Notes under the pieces: model-generated
Databases searched by the model: none
The model's input: only the letters and a program-made list of their open reading frames with translations
What the model was told of the DNA's origin: nothing
Assembly (NCBI GenBank): GCA_051294375.1
Contig: CM119269.1
Location: 1,814,537-1,878,536 of the forward strand
Reading direction: 5' to 3'
Source: Paraspadella gotoi
Taxonomy: Eukaryota > Chaetognatha
DNA: 64,000 bases
Translations under genes and position numbers: made by a program
Shown here: in pieces, positions 34,441-48,058 of the stretch
Numbering within the stretch: the first letter of the stretch is position 1
How the letters are laid out: each line of letters opens with the position of its first letter

Positions 34441-35003
34441 CTCTTCGCTTTTTCGTTTAGTTTTACCGGCAAAATGGGTTTTGTTTAACGTCTTCGCCTT
34501 GACAGCTTTTAAAAGGGTCGTGAGCGAGGTGGCAAGGTTGACGGGACGCAGCGTGATACTGCGTTCGGCTCACGGGACAAAGGGTTGATTGAGTCATTCG
34601 AAGTATTGCGTTTTTTGTGATTTTGGGTTTTGCTAAAATTTATAAAAGGGAAGACCACACAGATAAAAAGTGTTCGACATTGGTATCCCTGTTGGTGTCG
34701 CCACCGACGTCAATCTTAAAAGTCAAACCGACTTGGAAGGTTTCCTCTGTCGATGGCGATGGTTTATAACCTTTTTTTTAACCTGGTTAAACTTTCTTTA
34801 AACTGGTTAAACCCTTTTTATATGTTTTGGACTCGTCCTTTCTACAACGAGTTCTTAATGTTCCAAATGTTTGCGACGTCGTTTATCTCAAATACCGAGC
34901 GCAATGCCTGAACTGTTTTAAATTTTTAGTTAATTTTTTTTTAAATTCTCGCTTAATTAATTTTTTTAAAAATTCTAGCTTAATTAATTTTTTTTCCCCT
35001 CAG

Positions 35004-35208
35004 ACTCTAATCTGCCTTCACCATCTGTCGAAGACTATCGTCGCAACGCCGCGAGCGCTTGGGCGAAGACGACGACGAAAACGAACAACTGCAGCATCCT
35101 GCAGCATAATTGCCGCAACATCTTTCACTGCAGATTCGCTCTGCATAATTTTCACGTCAGATGCGCGAGGGTTTTGGACGGAAGACTGGATGAAGACATC
35201 GTTGAGAA

Positions 35209-35209
<1 letters not shown>
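35004..35209 (+). CDS. GAS1-like receptor, first visible exon (first cysteine-rich module)
   Basis: Acceptor TTTTTTTTCCCCTCAG, donor GAGAAG|GTGAGA, 206 nt, entering with two bases and ending on a codon boundary. It encodes 68 residues: a polar lead (SNLPSPSVEDYRRNAASAWA) followed by NNCSILQHNCRNIFHCRFAL and HNFHVRCARVLDGRLDEDIV. The C-x(6)-C-x(5)-C-x(10)-C spacing with CR-x-x-L-x-x-F-x-x-x-C character is the first half of a GDNF-receptor/GAS1 module. GAS1 is a GPI-anchored cell-surface protein that binds Hedgehog in vertebrates. The next exon, 26 kb away, completes the module in phase. The signal peptide and start lie upstream and were not found. Confidence 0.75.
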
Positions 35210-35260
<51 letters not shown>

Positions 35261-35506
35261 TAAGAAAGGATGAGGAAAAATAAAAAAAGAAACTCCAGTC
35301 AAAGTGAATGAACTGAAGAAAAAGAAAAACTTCTTAAAAAATGAAAAAGAGAGAAAAAAAAATGAAGAATTATTACGGTTGTGAAATATCAGGGAGAGGA
35401 AATGAGTCGTCGAGAGGACGCTAACAGACCTAATTAAAGGGGAAGGGGATTTAGATTTTTTAATAAATCTTTCTTTGAAACTCTTTCTCATACGTCATAT
35501 TATTAT

Positions 35507-35512
<6 letters not shown>

Positions 35513-35583
<71 letters not shown>

Positions 35584-35860
35584 ATTTTTTCTTTTCTCTC
35601 TCTCTCTCTCTCTCTCCTCCCCTTTCATTTCTCTGCGGGGGCAGAAAAAATGGAATTTGAATAATGAAGAACGGATTCGAAATCATGGGGCGACGACGAC
35701 GACGACGACGACGAGAAAAAATAAAAGAAATAAAAGATGAGATGAAATTCGTCGTTTGACTAACGAGAGTTTCATTGTTGTTGTTGACTTTTTTTGTCCC
35801 TAACTTTCTTTGTTTTTTGTTTTTTGTTTTTTCTTTTTATTTTTGCTTTTAATATTCTTA

Positions 35861-35935
<75 letters not shown>

Positions 35936-35940
35936 TCATT
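35513..35940. repeat. Two (TTTC)n microsatellites
   Basis: Tetranucleotide tracts at 35520-35583 and 35862-35938, with a (GAC)n tract at 35694-35712 between them. Confidence 0.95.
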
Positions 35941-35992
35941 CTCTCTCTCTCTCTCTCTTCACTCTACCTTCTTTTGAGTTTTGCCGCGAGTG

Positions 35993-37223
35993 CTCGCGAA
36001 GTAACGACGTTGACATGGAGTCGGCACGGAATTGAATTCTATCTGTCAACATGGCATCGGCACCGCGTCGCTACCAGCTCGACCCGGAGTCTGCATGTCG
36101 TCGGCACCGTTGACCTCCGTCTATCTTCGTACCGTCTATCTTCGTACCGTCTATCTNNNNNNNNNNNNNNNNNNNNNNNNNNNNNNNNNNNNNNNNNNNN
36201 NNNNNNNNNNNNNNNNNNNNNNNNNNNNNNNNNNNNNNNNNNNNNNNNNNNNNNNNNNNNNNNNNNNNNNNNNNNNNNNNNNNNNNNNNNNNNNNNNNNN
36301 NNNNNNNNNNNNNNNNNNNNNNNNNNNNNNNNNNNNNNNNNNNNNNNNNNNNNNNNNNNNNNNNNNNNNNNNNNNNNNNNNNNNNNNNNNNNNNNNNNNN
36401 NNNNNNNNNNNNNNNNNNNNNNNNNNNNNNNNNNNNNNNNNNNNNNNNNNNNNNNNNNNNNNNNNNNNNNNNNNNNNNNNNNNNNNNNNNNNNNNNNNNN
36501 NNNNNNNNNNNNNNNNNNNNNNNNNNNNNNNNNNNNNNNNNNNNNNNNNNNNNNNNNNNNNNNNNNNNNNNNNNNNNNNNNNNNNNNNNNNNNNNNNNNN
36601 NNNNNNNNNNNNNNNNNNNNNNNNNNNNNNNNTTTAACACAAACAGAGGATTCGCTTTATAGCAATTCAATGGCAACGCAAACTGCAAAAGTCGACAGGT
36701 TCTACCTAACTTTTCCAATTTGATTTTTCGATTCCTAGCTTGGTTGCTCGATTCCTTGCTTGCTTGATTCCTTGCTTGCTTTCTCTTTCAAAGAATATTG
36801 GGAATCTGTTTTGGTTCTTGCCGAGTCCAATATTTCTCTTTGTTCTTTGACGAAAATATTTCCGAATGAAATTTAAATCTTTCGTCGAGATAACGTATTC
36901 GTCTCTCTATGACTTTTTATTTTCATTCCTTTTCTTTTTCATTTCTTTGAATTTTAATTACAGCATTTCAAATTTAACAAAGGCTAATCGAGGCTCCGCT
37001 TTCCTTCACAAAAACCATGTCGGTTAAATTTCCCGGTTCCATTCTATTTTTTTTTAAACTTTCATTTATTAAAAATTTATATCAATTTATAAGTAAAACT
37101 TGAGAAACCTTTTCAAAGAACAAACAAAACTTGTCTCCTTTTCTTCGTCATTTTTCCGCTTTTCTGCTTTTCAAATGTTTTCGCCCCATTTTTCTTCCAT
37201 TTTCGGCTCCCGTTTTTTGAAAT

Positions 37224-37259
<36 letters not shown>

Positions 37260-37542
37260 NNNNNNNNNNNNNNNNNNNNNNNNNNNNNNNNNNNNNNNNN
37301 NNNNNNNNNNNNNNNNNNNNNNNNNNNNNNNNNNNNNNNNNNNNNNNNNNNNNNNNNNNNNNNNNNNNNNNNNNNNNNNNNNNNNNNNNNNNNNNNNNNN
37401 NNNNNNNNNNNNNNNNNNNNNNNNNNNNNNNNNNNNNNNNNNNNNNNNNNNNNNNNNNNNNNNNNNNNNNNNNNNNNNNNNNNNNNNNNNNNNNNNNNNN
37501 NNNNNNNNNNNNNNNNNNNNNNNNNNNNNNNNNNNNNNNNNN

Positions 37543-37578
<36 letters not shown>

Positions 37579-38068
37579 GTTCCTTTTCAATCTGTTTCCA
37601 TTTTCCTATTTCCTCTCTCTTTATCTTTTCCTACTATTTCTTTTACTTTCCCCTTTCCCTCTTACTTTTTTTCCATATTTCCTTTTTCTTTTTAGCCTAT
37701 TAGACAAATTTTACTTTCCATTTTTTCCTATTTCCTATTTTCCAATCTCCTTTTTTTCTTTTCTTTAATTCTTCATTCCCGTTTTCTAGATTCTTCTCTC
37801 TTCCCTCCGTCTCCTTTATCAGCGGAGTGAAAGCAATCTCCGCCAAAGCCTCGCTCCTGCTCTCGCTCCTGCTCTCGCTCCTGCTCTCGCTCCTGCCCTC
37901 GCTCCTGCTCTCTCGAGTCTCGCCGATCCTCGTGATCCTCCTTCGCTCCACTCCTTCTGCTCCATATCCCGCTCCACCTCCCTTTTCTTACATAAGCGCT
38001 TTTTCTATTCCCTCTTGTTTCCGATGTCGTGACTCGAACAGAATAACAGTCTTTATCGTTTATCGCGC

Positions 38069-38105
<37 letters not shown>

Positions 38106-40410
38106 AGATGATTTGATTGATGAAATTACCAATGCAATGGAAAAGAGAATTGTGTTCCGCGGTTGCGGGGACAAAGTCGTTAATTTTATTGTCAATATAT
38201 TTTCTGGCTAATAAATAAGTTTTAATAGGTAAACATGACACCTCCCTAGGAACTGAATAAAATGATTATTATTTTCTCAGCCATGCAAATTATTTAATGC
38301 ATGCAAATATTTCCAAAAAAGAGTTGTCTATAACTGTTTTTTACCTCTTTTTGATTAGAGGACTACTCACATTATTGTTAATATTATATATCTGACATGA
38401 TAGTTTTTATCAGATTTGGGGTAAAAAATATTCCTTAGCATGCAGCGAAAAAAATTGATCCTTTATAAAGTAATTATAAATATTTTTTTTTAGGACTTGT
38501 TTGATACTTGATTCTGAATAAACATTCCAAAAGTAAATAAAAATGATAACCTTGCTTATTCTCTACATTAACTTAATAATAATAATAACTAAAAATAATG
38601 TCTAAACTCGTGTTTAATTTTAAGTTTTCATACCGTCCTTACAACTCTGCAGTGAAAAGACAAACGTATAATTTTTCGACGGAAAAGAGATCATAAAATT
38701 AGTGTGTGCAGCCTAAAACCGGTCATTCTCCGCAAAAAGCGACCTTTGAGAGCGAGTGACCTTTTGGCTAATAGTTTTCACGGTTTTAGAAAAAGAGTTT
38801 GTCTTCGTCGTGTATCTCGTTTCACACCTTCAGCCTTCATCCCTCAATGATCTCGACTGACTCGACCTCCACTTCACTACGTCTCCCTCCCCCTCGAGGT
38901 GAGAGTCATATCCTGCGGCAGTAAGGCATCAGCGATTTTCACCTCCGGGCTTCGCCCCCTCTCTCTCTCTTCTCTCATCTCTCTCTCTCTCTCTCTCTCT
39001 CTCCTCCTCCATCTCTCTTCTCCCTTCCTTTTGCTCTCTCCCTCCCCCTCAGGTCTTGAGAGATTCTGGCAGGTGCAGCAGATTCCTCCACCCCTGGGCT
39101 CGCCTCCTTTCTCTCTTCTCTCTCTTCTCTTTCTCCTCTTCACTTTTCTCTCTTCTCTCCCCCTTACTGCGAGGTTGAGAGATCTGGGCAAGTAGGCACG
39201 GATTTCTCGACCCCGTGGCTCGCCTCTCGCTCTCTCTCTCTCTCTTCTCTCTACCCCCCCCGGTAGGTGAACACGTGAATTCACACTGGGCAGCTGAGGC
39301 ACAATTCGTAACCCAGGCCTCGCCTTCTCTCGTCTCTCTCTCCATCTCTCGTTGCGCACGCCTCTGCGTCTCCCCACCCCTCGAGTAGCCGGTGGCAGAA
39401 TCATCTTTACACGTAGCTCGTAAGAGATTAATTCTGGCAGTGGGCAACGAATTTCTCCCCCACATGAACCTCGCCTTGTCTCTCCCCTTCTATCTTTCCT
39501 TTCTCTCTACCCTTCCCCCCCTCGAGAGTGAGAGATTCTGGGGCAAATTTCAAATTAAGTCCTTTAACCTTTTCTTATAGACAGTGGGCATCCAGATTCT
39601 CCCCCCCCTGAACTTCAGCACCCTATTCTCTCTCTTTAACTACTATTACCCTTTTTCTCTCTCCCCCCTCTCGAAGGTGAGGAGGCACTGTACTGGGCAA
39701 AGTGGTGCCGGGGAATCGGTCCCCACCAAAAGGCTCGGCAAACTTCCTCCCCTCTCTCTCTCGTTTTCTCTTCCACTTCATACTAAACTAACCCACATAT
39801 GAGAACCCCCGAGAGGAGAAGATTCCCAGGCACAGAGAAAATTTGATTTATATAAAAAAAAAAAAAAAAATTAATATCTAATCCGAAATCATGACGGCCC
39901 AAGTTGAGACCTAATCCCTAAAGCAATTTTCTCACCACAACCGGGACTTGCCAAAATATACCAATTCCCCGACTACTGCTCTCATCCCTACCTACCCCAT
40001 AAACCCCCCCGTTGAAATTTTTTGTGGTGAGATGTGTTGATTACTCAGTGGCTTATTCTGGCCCACCGGGGCCGCCAAAAGAAAAAATTAACCAAACCCC
40101 GAATTGTTCACCACACCGAAGACTCGTAACTATAATCAATCGGTCAATAGCCCTTTTCCGTGCTAGCCGTCGATCTTCTTCTCGTCTTCTTCTCCTCCCC
40201 TGCTTCTCTCTATACTCTCTCCTTTCTCTCTCTCCCCCCTCTCACTAAGGTGAATTGAGTTGTAGCTGTGGTCGGAAGTGGGCCACGATTCGCACCAAGG
40301 GCTCGCTTTCTCTCTACATCATCTCTCTCTCTCTCTACTCATCACATCCCATTTATCTCTCTATCTCCCCACTTAATCATCGACGGAATCATTAAACACG
40401 AGGAATCCAC
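35993..40410 (+). repeat. Tandem duplication, copy A
   Basis: Starts CGACGTTGACATGGAGTC (36005) and ends near TTAATCATCGACGG (40373). The same order of sequence recurs in 40436-45850. Includes N gaps at 36157-36632 and 37260-37542. The single-copy part (36633-38870) is intact-looking, whereas 38880-39800 is a noisy form of the minisatellite seen in copy B. Confidence 0.85.
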
Positions 40411-40435
40411 NNNNNNNNNNNNNNNNNNNNNNNNN

Positions 40436-41768
40436 GCTCGGCCGAAGTACGACGTTGACATGGAGTCGCACGAATTGAATTCTATCTGTCAACATGCATC
40501 GGCCACCGCGTCCTACCAGCTCGACCGGAGTCTGCATGTCGTCGGCACCGTTGACTCCGTCTATTCTTCGTACTGTCTATCTTCGTTACCGTCTATCTTA
40601 ACCGTCTACCTTATCTTATCTTATCTTATTCTTATCTTATCTTTTCTTATCTATTATCTTATCTATCTATCTATCTTATCTATCTATATCTTATCTCATC
40701 TCCTTACTCTTATCTCTTAGCCGTCTATCTATCGTACCGTCTATCTCGTACCGTCTATCTTCGTACCGTCTATCTTCGATCGAGTCCCTGCTTGGACCTT
40801 GTCTATAATTCAACTTCTTCGGAGCGTTCATCTTAATTTTTTTATATTTCGGGTTTCGATTAAAAAACTGGATAAAAGGGATTTGGTGGTCAGGCAAAGT
40901 TTTGTGGTTTGACCAACGACGTTGAGTTCCTCCTTTTATTTCTGCCTCAACGATTTTAACGTAAATTTAGAATTATAATTTGACCAGTTAAGGTGAAATG
41001 CTTAAATTTAAATTTATTATCAGAACAAGGACAAGAGAAGTCGGTGTCAATTTTGAGACAGAGTGGAATCAAAGCAGAAAAATCTCCGAGAGGAAGAAGA
41101 ACTTGCACCTCTTCCCATAGATCAGGTTCTTTCCGAAATATTTCACAGAAAGATGATACACAAGCAAAACCCTTGGAAAAAACAGTTTTAACACAAACAG
41201 GAGATTCGCTTTATAGCAATTCAATGGCAACGCAAACTGCAAAAGTCGACAGGTTCTACCTAACTTTTCCAATTTGATTTTTCGATTCCTAGCTTGGTTG
41301 CTCGATTCCTGCTTGCTTGATTCCTGCTTGCTTTCTCTTTCAAATATTGGGAATCTGTTTTGGTTCTTGCGAGTCCAATATTTCTCTTTGTTCTTTGACG
41401 AAAATATTTCCGAATGAAATTTATCTTTCGTCGAGATAACGTATTCGTCTCTCTATGACTTTTTATTTTCATTCCTTTTCTTTTTCATTCTTTGAATTTT
41501 AATTACAGCATTTCAAATTTAACAAAGGCTAATCGAGGCTCCGCTTTCCTTCACAAAAACCATGTCGGTTAAATTCCCGGTTCCATTCTATTTTTTTTTT
41601 AAACTTTCATTATTAAAAATTTATATCAATTTATAAGTAAAACTTGAGAAACCTTTTCAAAGAACAAACAAAACTTGTCTCCTTTTCTTCGTCATTTTTC
41701 CGCTTTCTGCTTTTCAAATGTTTTCGCCCCATTTTTCTTCCATTTCGGCTCCCGTTTTTTGAAATTCT

Positions 41769-41832
<64 letters not shown>

Positions 41833-41997
41833 CTATCCTCATTCTCATAACTCTATCTTTATCTCTCCTCCCTCTCTCATCGTTTACAAAAAATGTGGAC
41901 CGACCGACCGCGTCAGCCTTTTAGCGGCGAAGACCCAAGCGCGAGGAAAGGCAGTGGAAGTAATCAATATCACTTTTGCCCGCGGGCCCTTCTCATG

Positions 41998-42046
<49 letters not shown>

Positions 42047-42088
42047 ATGTTCCTTTTCAATCTGTTTCCATTTTCTATCTTCCTTATT

Positions 42089-42131
<43 letters not shown>

Positions 42132-42133
42132 TT

Positions 42134-42204
<71 letters not shown>

Positions 42205-43788
42205 ATGTTCCTTTTCAATCTGTTTCCATTTTCCTATCTTCCTTATTCTTTCTCTCTCTCTCTCTCCTCTCCTCCTCTCTCTCTTCTCTCTCTTCTCTTT
42301 CTTTCTCTCTCTTTTCTCTCTCTCTCTCTCTCTCTCTCTAATGTTCCTTTTCAATCTGTTCCATTTTCCTATTTCCTCTCTCTTATCTTTTCCTACTATT
42401 TCTTTTACTTTCCCCTTTCCCTCTTACTTTTTTCATATTTCCTTTTCTTTTTAGCCTATTAGACAAATTTACTTTCATTTTTTCCTATTTCTATTTTCCA
42501 ATCTCCTTTTTTTCTTTTCTTTAATTCTTCATTCCCGTTTTCTAGATTCTTCTCTCTTCCCTCCGTCTCCTTTATCAGCGGAGTGAAAGCAATCCCGCCA
42601 AAGCCTCGCTCCTGCTCTCGCTCCTGCTCTCGCTCCTTGCCTCGCTCCTGCTCTCTCGAGTCTCGCCGATCCTCTGATCCTCCTTCGCTCCACTCCTTCT
42701 GCTCCATATCCCGCTCCACTCCCTTTTCTTTACATAAGCTTTTTCTATTCCTCTTGTTTCCGATGTCGTGACTCGAACAGAATAACAGTCTTTATCCGTT
42801 TATCGCGCGATGATGATGATGATGATGATGATGATATGATGATGATGATGATAGTGATGATGAGTGATAGATGATGATGATGATGATATATACCATGATG
42901 GAAAAAGAATGGTCGCGTTTGCGAAAAGTCAGTTAATTTTATTGTCAAATATATTTCTGGCTATAAATAAGTTTTATAGATAACATGACCTCCTAGGACT
43001 GAATTAAAATGTTATTTTCAAACAGCATAAAATTTATTAATTGCATGCAAATATTTCCAAAAGAGGTTGTCTATAACTGTTTTTACCTCTTTTTTGATTA
43101 GAGGACTACTCACATTATTGTTAATATTATATATCTGACATGATAGTTTTTATCAGATTTGGGGTAAAAAATATTCCTTAGCATGCAGCGAAAAAAATTG
43201 ATCCTTTATAAAGTAATTATAAATTATATTTTTTTGACTTGTTTGATACTTTGATTCTGATAATACATCCAAAGGTAAATAAAAATGATAACCTTGCTTA
43301 TTCTCTACATTAACTTAATAATAATAATAACTAAAAATAATGTCTAAAAATTCGTTTAATTCTTAAGTTTTCATCCTTACAACTCTGCAGTGAAAAGACA
43401 ACGTATAATTTTCGACGAAAAAGACATAAAATTAAGTGTGCACAGCCTAAAACCGTCATTCTCCGCCAAAAAAGCGGACCTTTGAAGCGAGTACCTTTGG
43501 CTAATAGTTTTCCGGTTAAGGAAAAAGAGTTTGTTCATTCGTCGTTGATCTCGTTTCACCTTCAGCCTTCATCCCTCAATGATCTTCGACTGGACTCGAA
43601 ACCACTTCTCACGTCCTCCCCCCTCGAGGTGAAGGAGATTGGGCAGTAGGCACATTTTCACCCCGGGCTCGGCCTCTCTCATCTCTCTCTCTCTCCTCTC
43701 TCTCTTTCTACTCTCCCCCCTGCGAGGTGAAAATCTGGGCAGTAGGCACGATTTTACCCCTGGGCTCCCTCTCTCTCTCTCTCTTCTC

Positions 43789-43819
<31 letters not shown>

Positions 43820-43878
43820 CCCCCATCGAGGTGAGAGATTCTGGGCAGTAGGCACGATTTTCACCCGGCTCGCCTCTC

Positions 43879-43909
<31 letters not shown>

Positions 43910-43960
43910 CCCCCTCGAGGTGAGAGATTCTGGGCAGTAGGCAACGATTTTCACCCCGGC

Positions 43961-44013
<53 letters not shown>

Positions 44014-44064
44014 TCCCCCTCGAGGTGAGAGATCTGTGCAGTAAGGCACGATTTTCACCCCGGG

Positions 44065-44106
<42 letters not shown>

Positions 44107-44155
44107 CCCCCCTCGAGGTGAGAGATTCTGGCAGTAGGCACGATTTCACCCGGGC

Positions 44156-44206
<51 letters not shown>

Positions 44207-44342
44207 CCCCCTCGCAGGTGAGATATCTGGCATAGGCACTTTCACCCCGGGCTCGCCTCTCTCCTCTCTCTTCTCTCTCTTCTTCTCTTCCCCCTCGAGG
44301 TGAGAGCTTCTGGCAGTAGGCCACGATTTTCACTCCCCGGGC

Positions 44343-44382
<40 letters not shown>

Positions 44383-44430
44383 CCCCCTCAGAGTGAGAGA
44401 TTGTGGCAGTAGCACGATTTTCACCCGGGC

Positions 44431-44475
<45 letters not shown>

Positions 44476-44527
44476 CCCCCTCGAGGTGAGAGATATCTTG
44501 GCAGTAGCACGATTTCACCCCGGCTCG

Positions 44528-44562
<35 letters not shown>

Positions 44563-44712
44563 CTCTCCCCCCTCGAGGTGAGAATTCTGGCAGTAGGCAC
44601 GATTTTCACCCCGGGCTCGCCTCTCTCTCTCTCTTCCTCTCTCTCTTTTCTCTCCCCCTCGAGGTGAGAGATTCTGGGCAGTAGCACGAATTTCACCCCG
44701 GGCTTGCCTCTC

Positions 44713-44743
<31 letters not shown>

Positions 44744-45051
44744 CCCTCGAGGTGAGAGATTCTGGGCAGTAGGCACGATTTTCACCCGGGCTCACCTCTC
44801 TCTCTTCTCTCTCTCTCTTTTCTCTTCCCCCCTCGAGGTGAGAGATTCTGGGCAGTAGGCACGATTTTCACCCCGAGCTCGCTCTCTCTCTCTCTCTCTC
44901 TTTCCTCTCTCCCCTCGAGGTGAGAGTTCTGGCAGTAGGCACGATTTTCACCCGGGCTCGCCTCTCTCTCTTCTCTCTCTCTCTCTCTTTTCTCTCTCCC
45001 CCTCAAGGTGAGAGATTCTGGGCAGTAGGCACGATTTTCACCCCGGGCTCG

Positions 45052-45095
<44 letters not shown>

Positions 45096-45148
45096 CCCTT
45101 TGAGGTGAGAATTCTGGCAGTGGCATGATTCTCACCCCTGGCTCGCCT

Positions 45149-45179
<31 letters not shown>

Positions 45180-45778
45180 CCCCCTCGAGGTGAGAGATTC
45201 TGGGCAGTGGGCACGATTCCACCCCAGGCTCGCCCTTCTCTCTCTCATTCTCCTCTCTTTCTCTGTCCCCCTCGAGGTGAGAGATTCTGGGCATGTGGCA
45301 CAATTCTTACCCCAGGCTCGCCTTCTCCCTCTCTCTCTCTCTCTCTCTTTCTCTCTCCCCCCCTCGAGGTGAGAGATTCTGGGCAGTGGGCATGATTCTT
45401 CCCCCTGACTCGCCTTCTCTCTCTCTCTCTCTTTCTCTCTCCCCCCCTTTGAGGTGAGAGTTCTGCGCAGTGGGCACGATTCTCACCCCAGGCTCGCCTT
45501 CTCTCTCTCTCTCTCTCTCTCTCTCCCCCCCTCGAGGTGAGAGATTATGGGCAGTGGGCACAATTCTCACCCCGGCTCGCCTTTCTCTCTCTCCTCTCCT
45601 CTCCCCTTTAGGTGAGAGATTCTGGGCAGTTGGGCACGATTCTCACCCGGCTCGTCTTTTCTCTCTTCTCTCTCTCTCTCCTCTCTCTTCTCTCTCCTCT
45701 CTCCCCCCTTTAGGTGAGCAGATTCTGGGCAGTGGCACGATTTCCACCCCCCCTGGGCTCGCTCTTTCTCTCTCTTCC

Positions 45779-45815
<37 letters not shown>

Positions 45816-45850
45816 CCCCTTAATCATCGACGGTATTTCGAGGATCCGAC
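40436..45850 (+). repeat. Tandem duplication, copy B
   Basis: Matches copy A with many single-base deletions, mostly in short homopolymers (for example CCTTGCTTGC becomes CCTGCTTGC near 41310, and GCTTTTCTGC becomes GCTTTCTGC near 41703). Blocks around 42830-43030 are further degraded. It contains a segment (40600-41180) that is hidden by the gap in copy A. Frames within it are not genes. Confidence 0.85.
43606..45830 (+). repeat. Minisatellite of about 24 units of 75-105 bp
   Basis: Each unit reads CCCCCTCGAGGTGAGAGATT, CTGGGCAGTAGGCACGATTT, TCACCCCGGGCTCGCC, then a CT tract of variable length. Later units change to GTGGGCACGATTCTCACCCC and finally CCCCTTTAGGTGAG. The G/A-rich minus frames are artefacts of it. 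Confidence 0.95.
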
Positions 45851-46119
45851 GTCATTAGTATTCGTCCGACGTCGTGCGAGTTGTTGTTGTTGTCGTGAGA
45901 ATTGCGGCGATTCTTCGATTTCGTATCTCCGTTTAGAAAACAATGAAAAAGGGCGCACCAAGCCTTTCGCGAACGCGAATCTTTCGCTCCCTACAAAGCT
46001 ACTCGGTCAACTGCGCCACATCGCGCGGTTGTTGTCGTTAAATCGTCGTCGTCATCGTCGGCAACCAAAAAAAAAACGAACCTTTGGACATTGAGAGAAA
46101 GAGAGAGAGAGAGAGAGAT

Positions 46120-46150
<31 letters not shown>

Positions 46151-47496
46151 GCGAGAGAGAGAAAGGGACCGAGTAGGAGAGTAGAAAGAATCAAAGTGGC
46201 ATGAGAGAAAGAGAGAGAGTAGACCGAGAGAGGAGAGAGTCGTTACAGTTTACGCTGCGTTTTCGAAGGGGAAGACAGAGAACGGAAGTGGGCGTGGTTC
46301 GAGGCGGAGAACTCGAGGAAGAAAAGAGAAAGGAAATACAGTTTTGGTTCCCTACAGTTAATTGCGTTTGGAATCGATTCGACAGATTACAAAAGCGACT
46401 CCCGACTTGTTTCCCAAAAATTCCTTTTTTTTTCATGATGATTTTGGTGATTTCGCCCTTACGTTGAGACCTTCGGCCAAAGTCATCGAAAGCCAGAGAG
46501 TAAAGTACAAACCGTCATTTTTATTTTATCAGTCTCGGTTTCGAGTGACATTTTTCGTGGAATGCGCATGCGCAATGCGCATCCCAATATTTTTTGAGAA
46601 GCCTTTTAGATATTATGAGGCTCTCATTAATGATTTTCTTACAGAAATGAAGTGTAATATATATTTAAAAAACTAGGGCAGGATGATAGATGCTATAGAT
46701 GTATGCATATTGCATATCTCCCTATAACAACCATCTCCCATTAATAATATAATATTTTCAGATTTATAAAAAACGAAAATTATTAAAAAATAATAATAAT
46801 GATAAAAATAAAAAAATATAGAATTTGTAATATATATTATTAATGAATTTTATAAAATCTAATACTTAAAATAGTGAAACAAGTAATTTTGCAATTTTCA
46901 TAACCAGAGGCCTAGAAATTAAAACGTCCAACTCAATTTAAATTAAATTTCATTATCTGTTTAAACGCATTGTTTTTCAATTCTCCTTCTTCTTAACAAC
47001 TGTGTATTTTTTGACGTGTTTTTTTCCCATTTATTCTAGTGAGGCGACTTACCACCATTTTTCTGTCTTTCCTTTTCTAATTTTCTTTACTGTCCCCAGT
47101 TTTTCATTTTCTATTTTTTTATTCAGTTTTACAACCTCTTCATTTTTACTCTCACTCTAATTTCTTAACCTTTTTCTTTTTCGTCTAGACTTTGCGTGAA
47201 GCAGGGAAAGCACGTTCAACTTAGATTAGCCTCATCTCACGCGCATGCGCGACTGTCAGTTTCGTTAAAAAATTAGCTCAACAGTAAAAGCGCATGATTC
47301 AATTATCACGATGAGTAAAATTGATTATGATTAAAATTGTATTCAGAGACAAAAGGAAGGAATTTTATTTGAAAATACATATATATACATATATAATTGA
47401 AATTCAAAGTTAGCAAAAGTTACAAGAGATGATTCGAATTTTTTTATTCCGCGCTTAATCAAACTTTTGTATTGAGAATTGCACTCTCTCTCTCTC

Positions 47497-47547
<51 letters not shown>

Positions 47548-48058
47548 CTCTCTCTTCTCTCTCTTTTTTTTTCTCTTTTTATAATTTTACGTCTCCCATT
47601 TTACAAATTTGGATTTCTCCCGAAAACAAAAAAAAAGAGTTTTTTTTTTTTTTAAATTTCATTTCTGAACCCGCGACTTTTGCTTTATTTAAAAATATGC
47701 GAAACCAACGGAACAAAAATCAAAACTTGAAGAAAATGCGGAAACCAGAGATAAAAATAGAAAAAAAAAGAGAAAGAGGGAGAAGAGATAGAAAGAGAGG
47801 GAGAAAAAAAGAAGAAAAATAAAAAGAAAACGTGGCAGAGAAAGAGGAGAGAAGGAGAAGACCAAAATTGTGGGTTCACTATTTGAAGCAATTTCTTCCG
47901 GCGCCAGAAAAAGACTCGTGACATTTAAGCTTTTCACAAGTCACCTACTCTCTGCCGCTTTCCAAGTCCTAAAAATATATTTATGAAAGAAAAAATCCTT
48001 CCATTCTAAGATTTATTTTACTTCTAATTATGTATATATAATATAATATAAAAAATTT
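45851..48058. other. Spacer inside the GAS1-like intron
   Basis: GC-richer sequence with GTT/GTC repeats and GA tracts (45885-46230), then AT-rich DNA and a CT tract (47486-47560). No coding segment is supported. Confidence 0.6.

Noticed and set aside
41675-45827. Many Ser/Leu and Arg/Glu-rich ORFs
   Set aside because: CT/GA dinucleotide tracts and the 75-105-bp minisatellite account for them fully.
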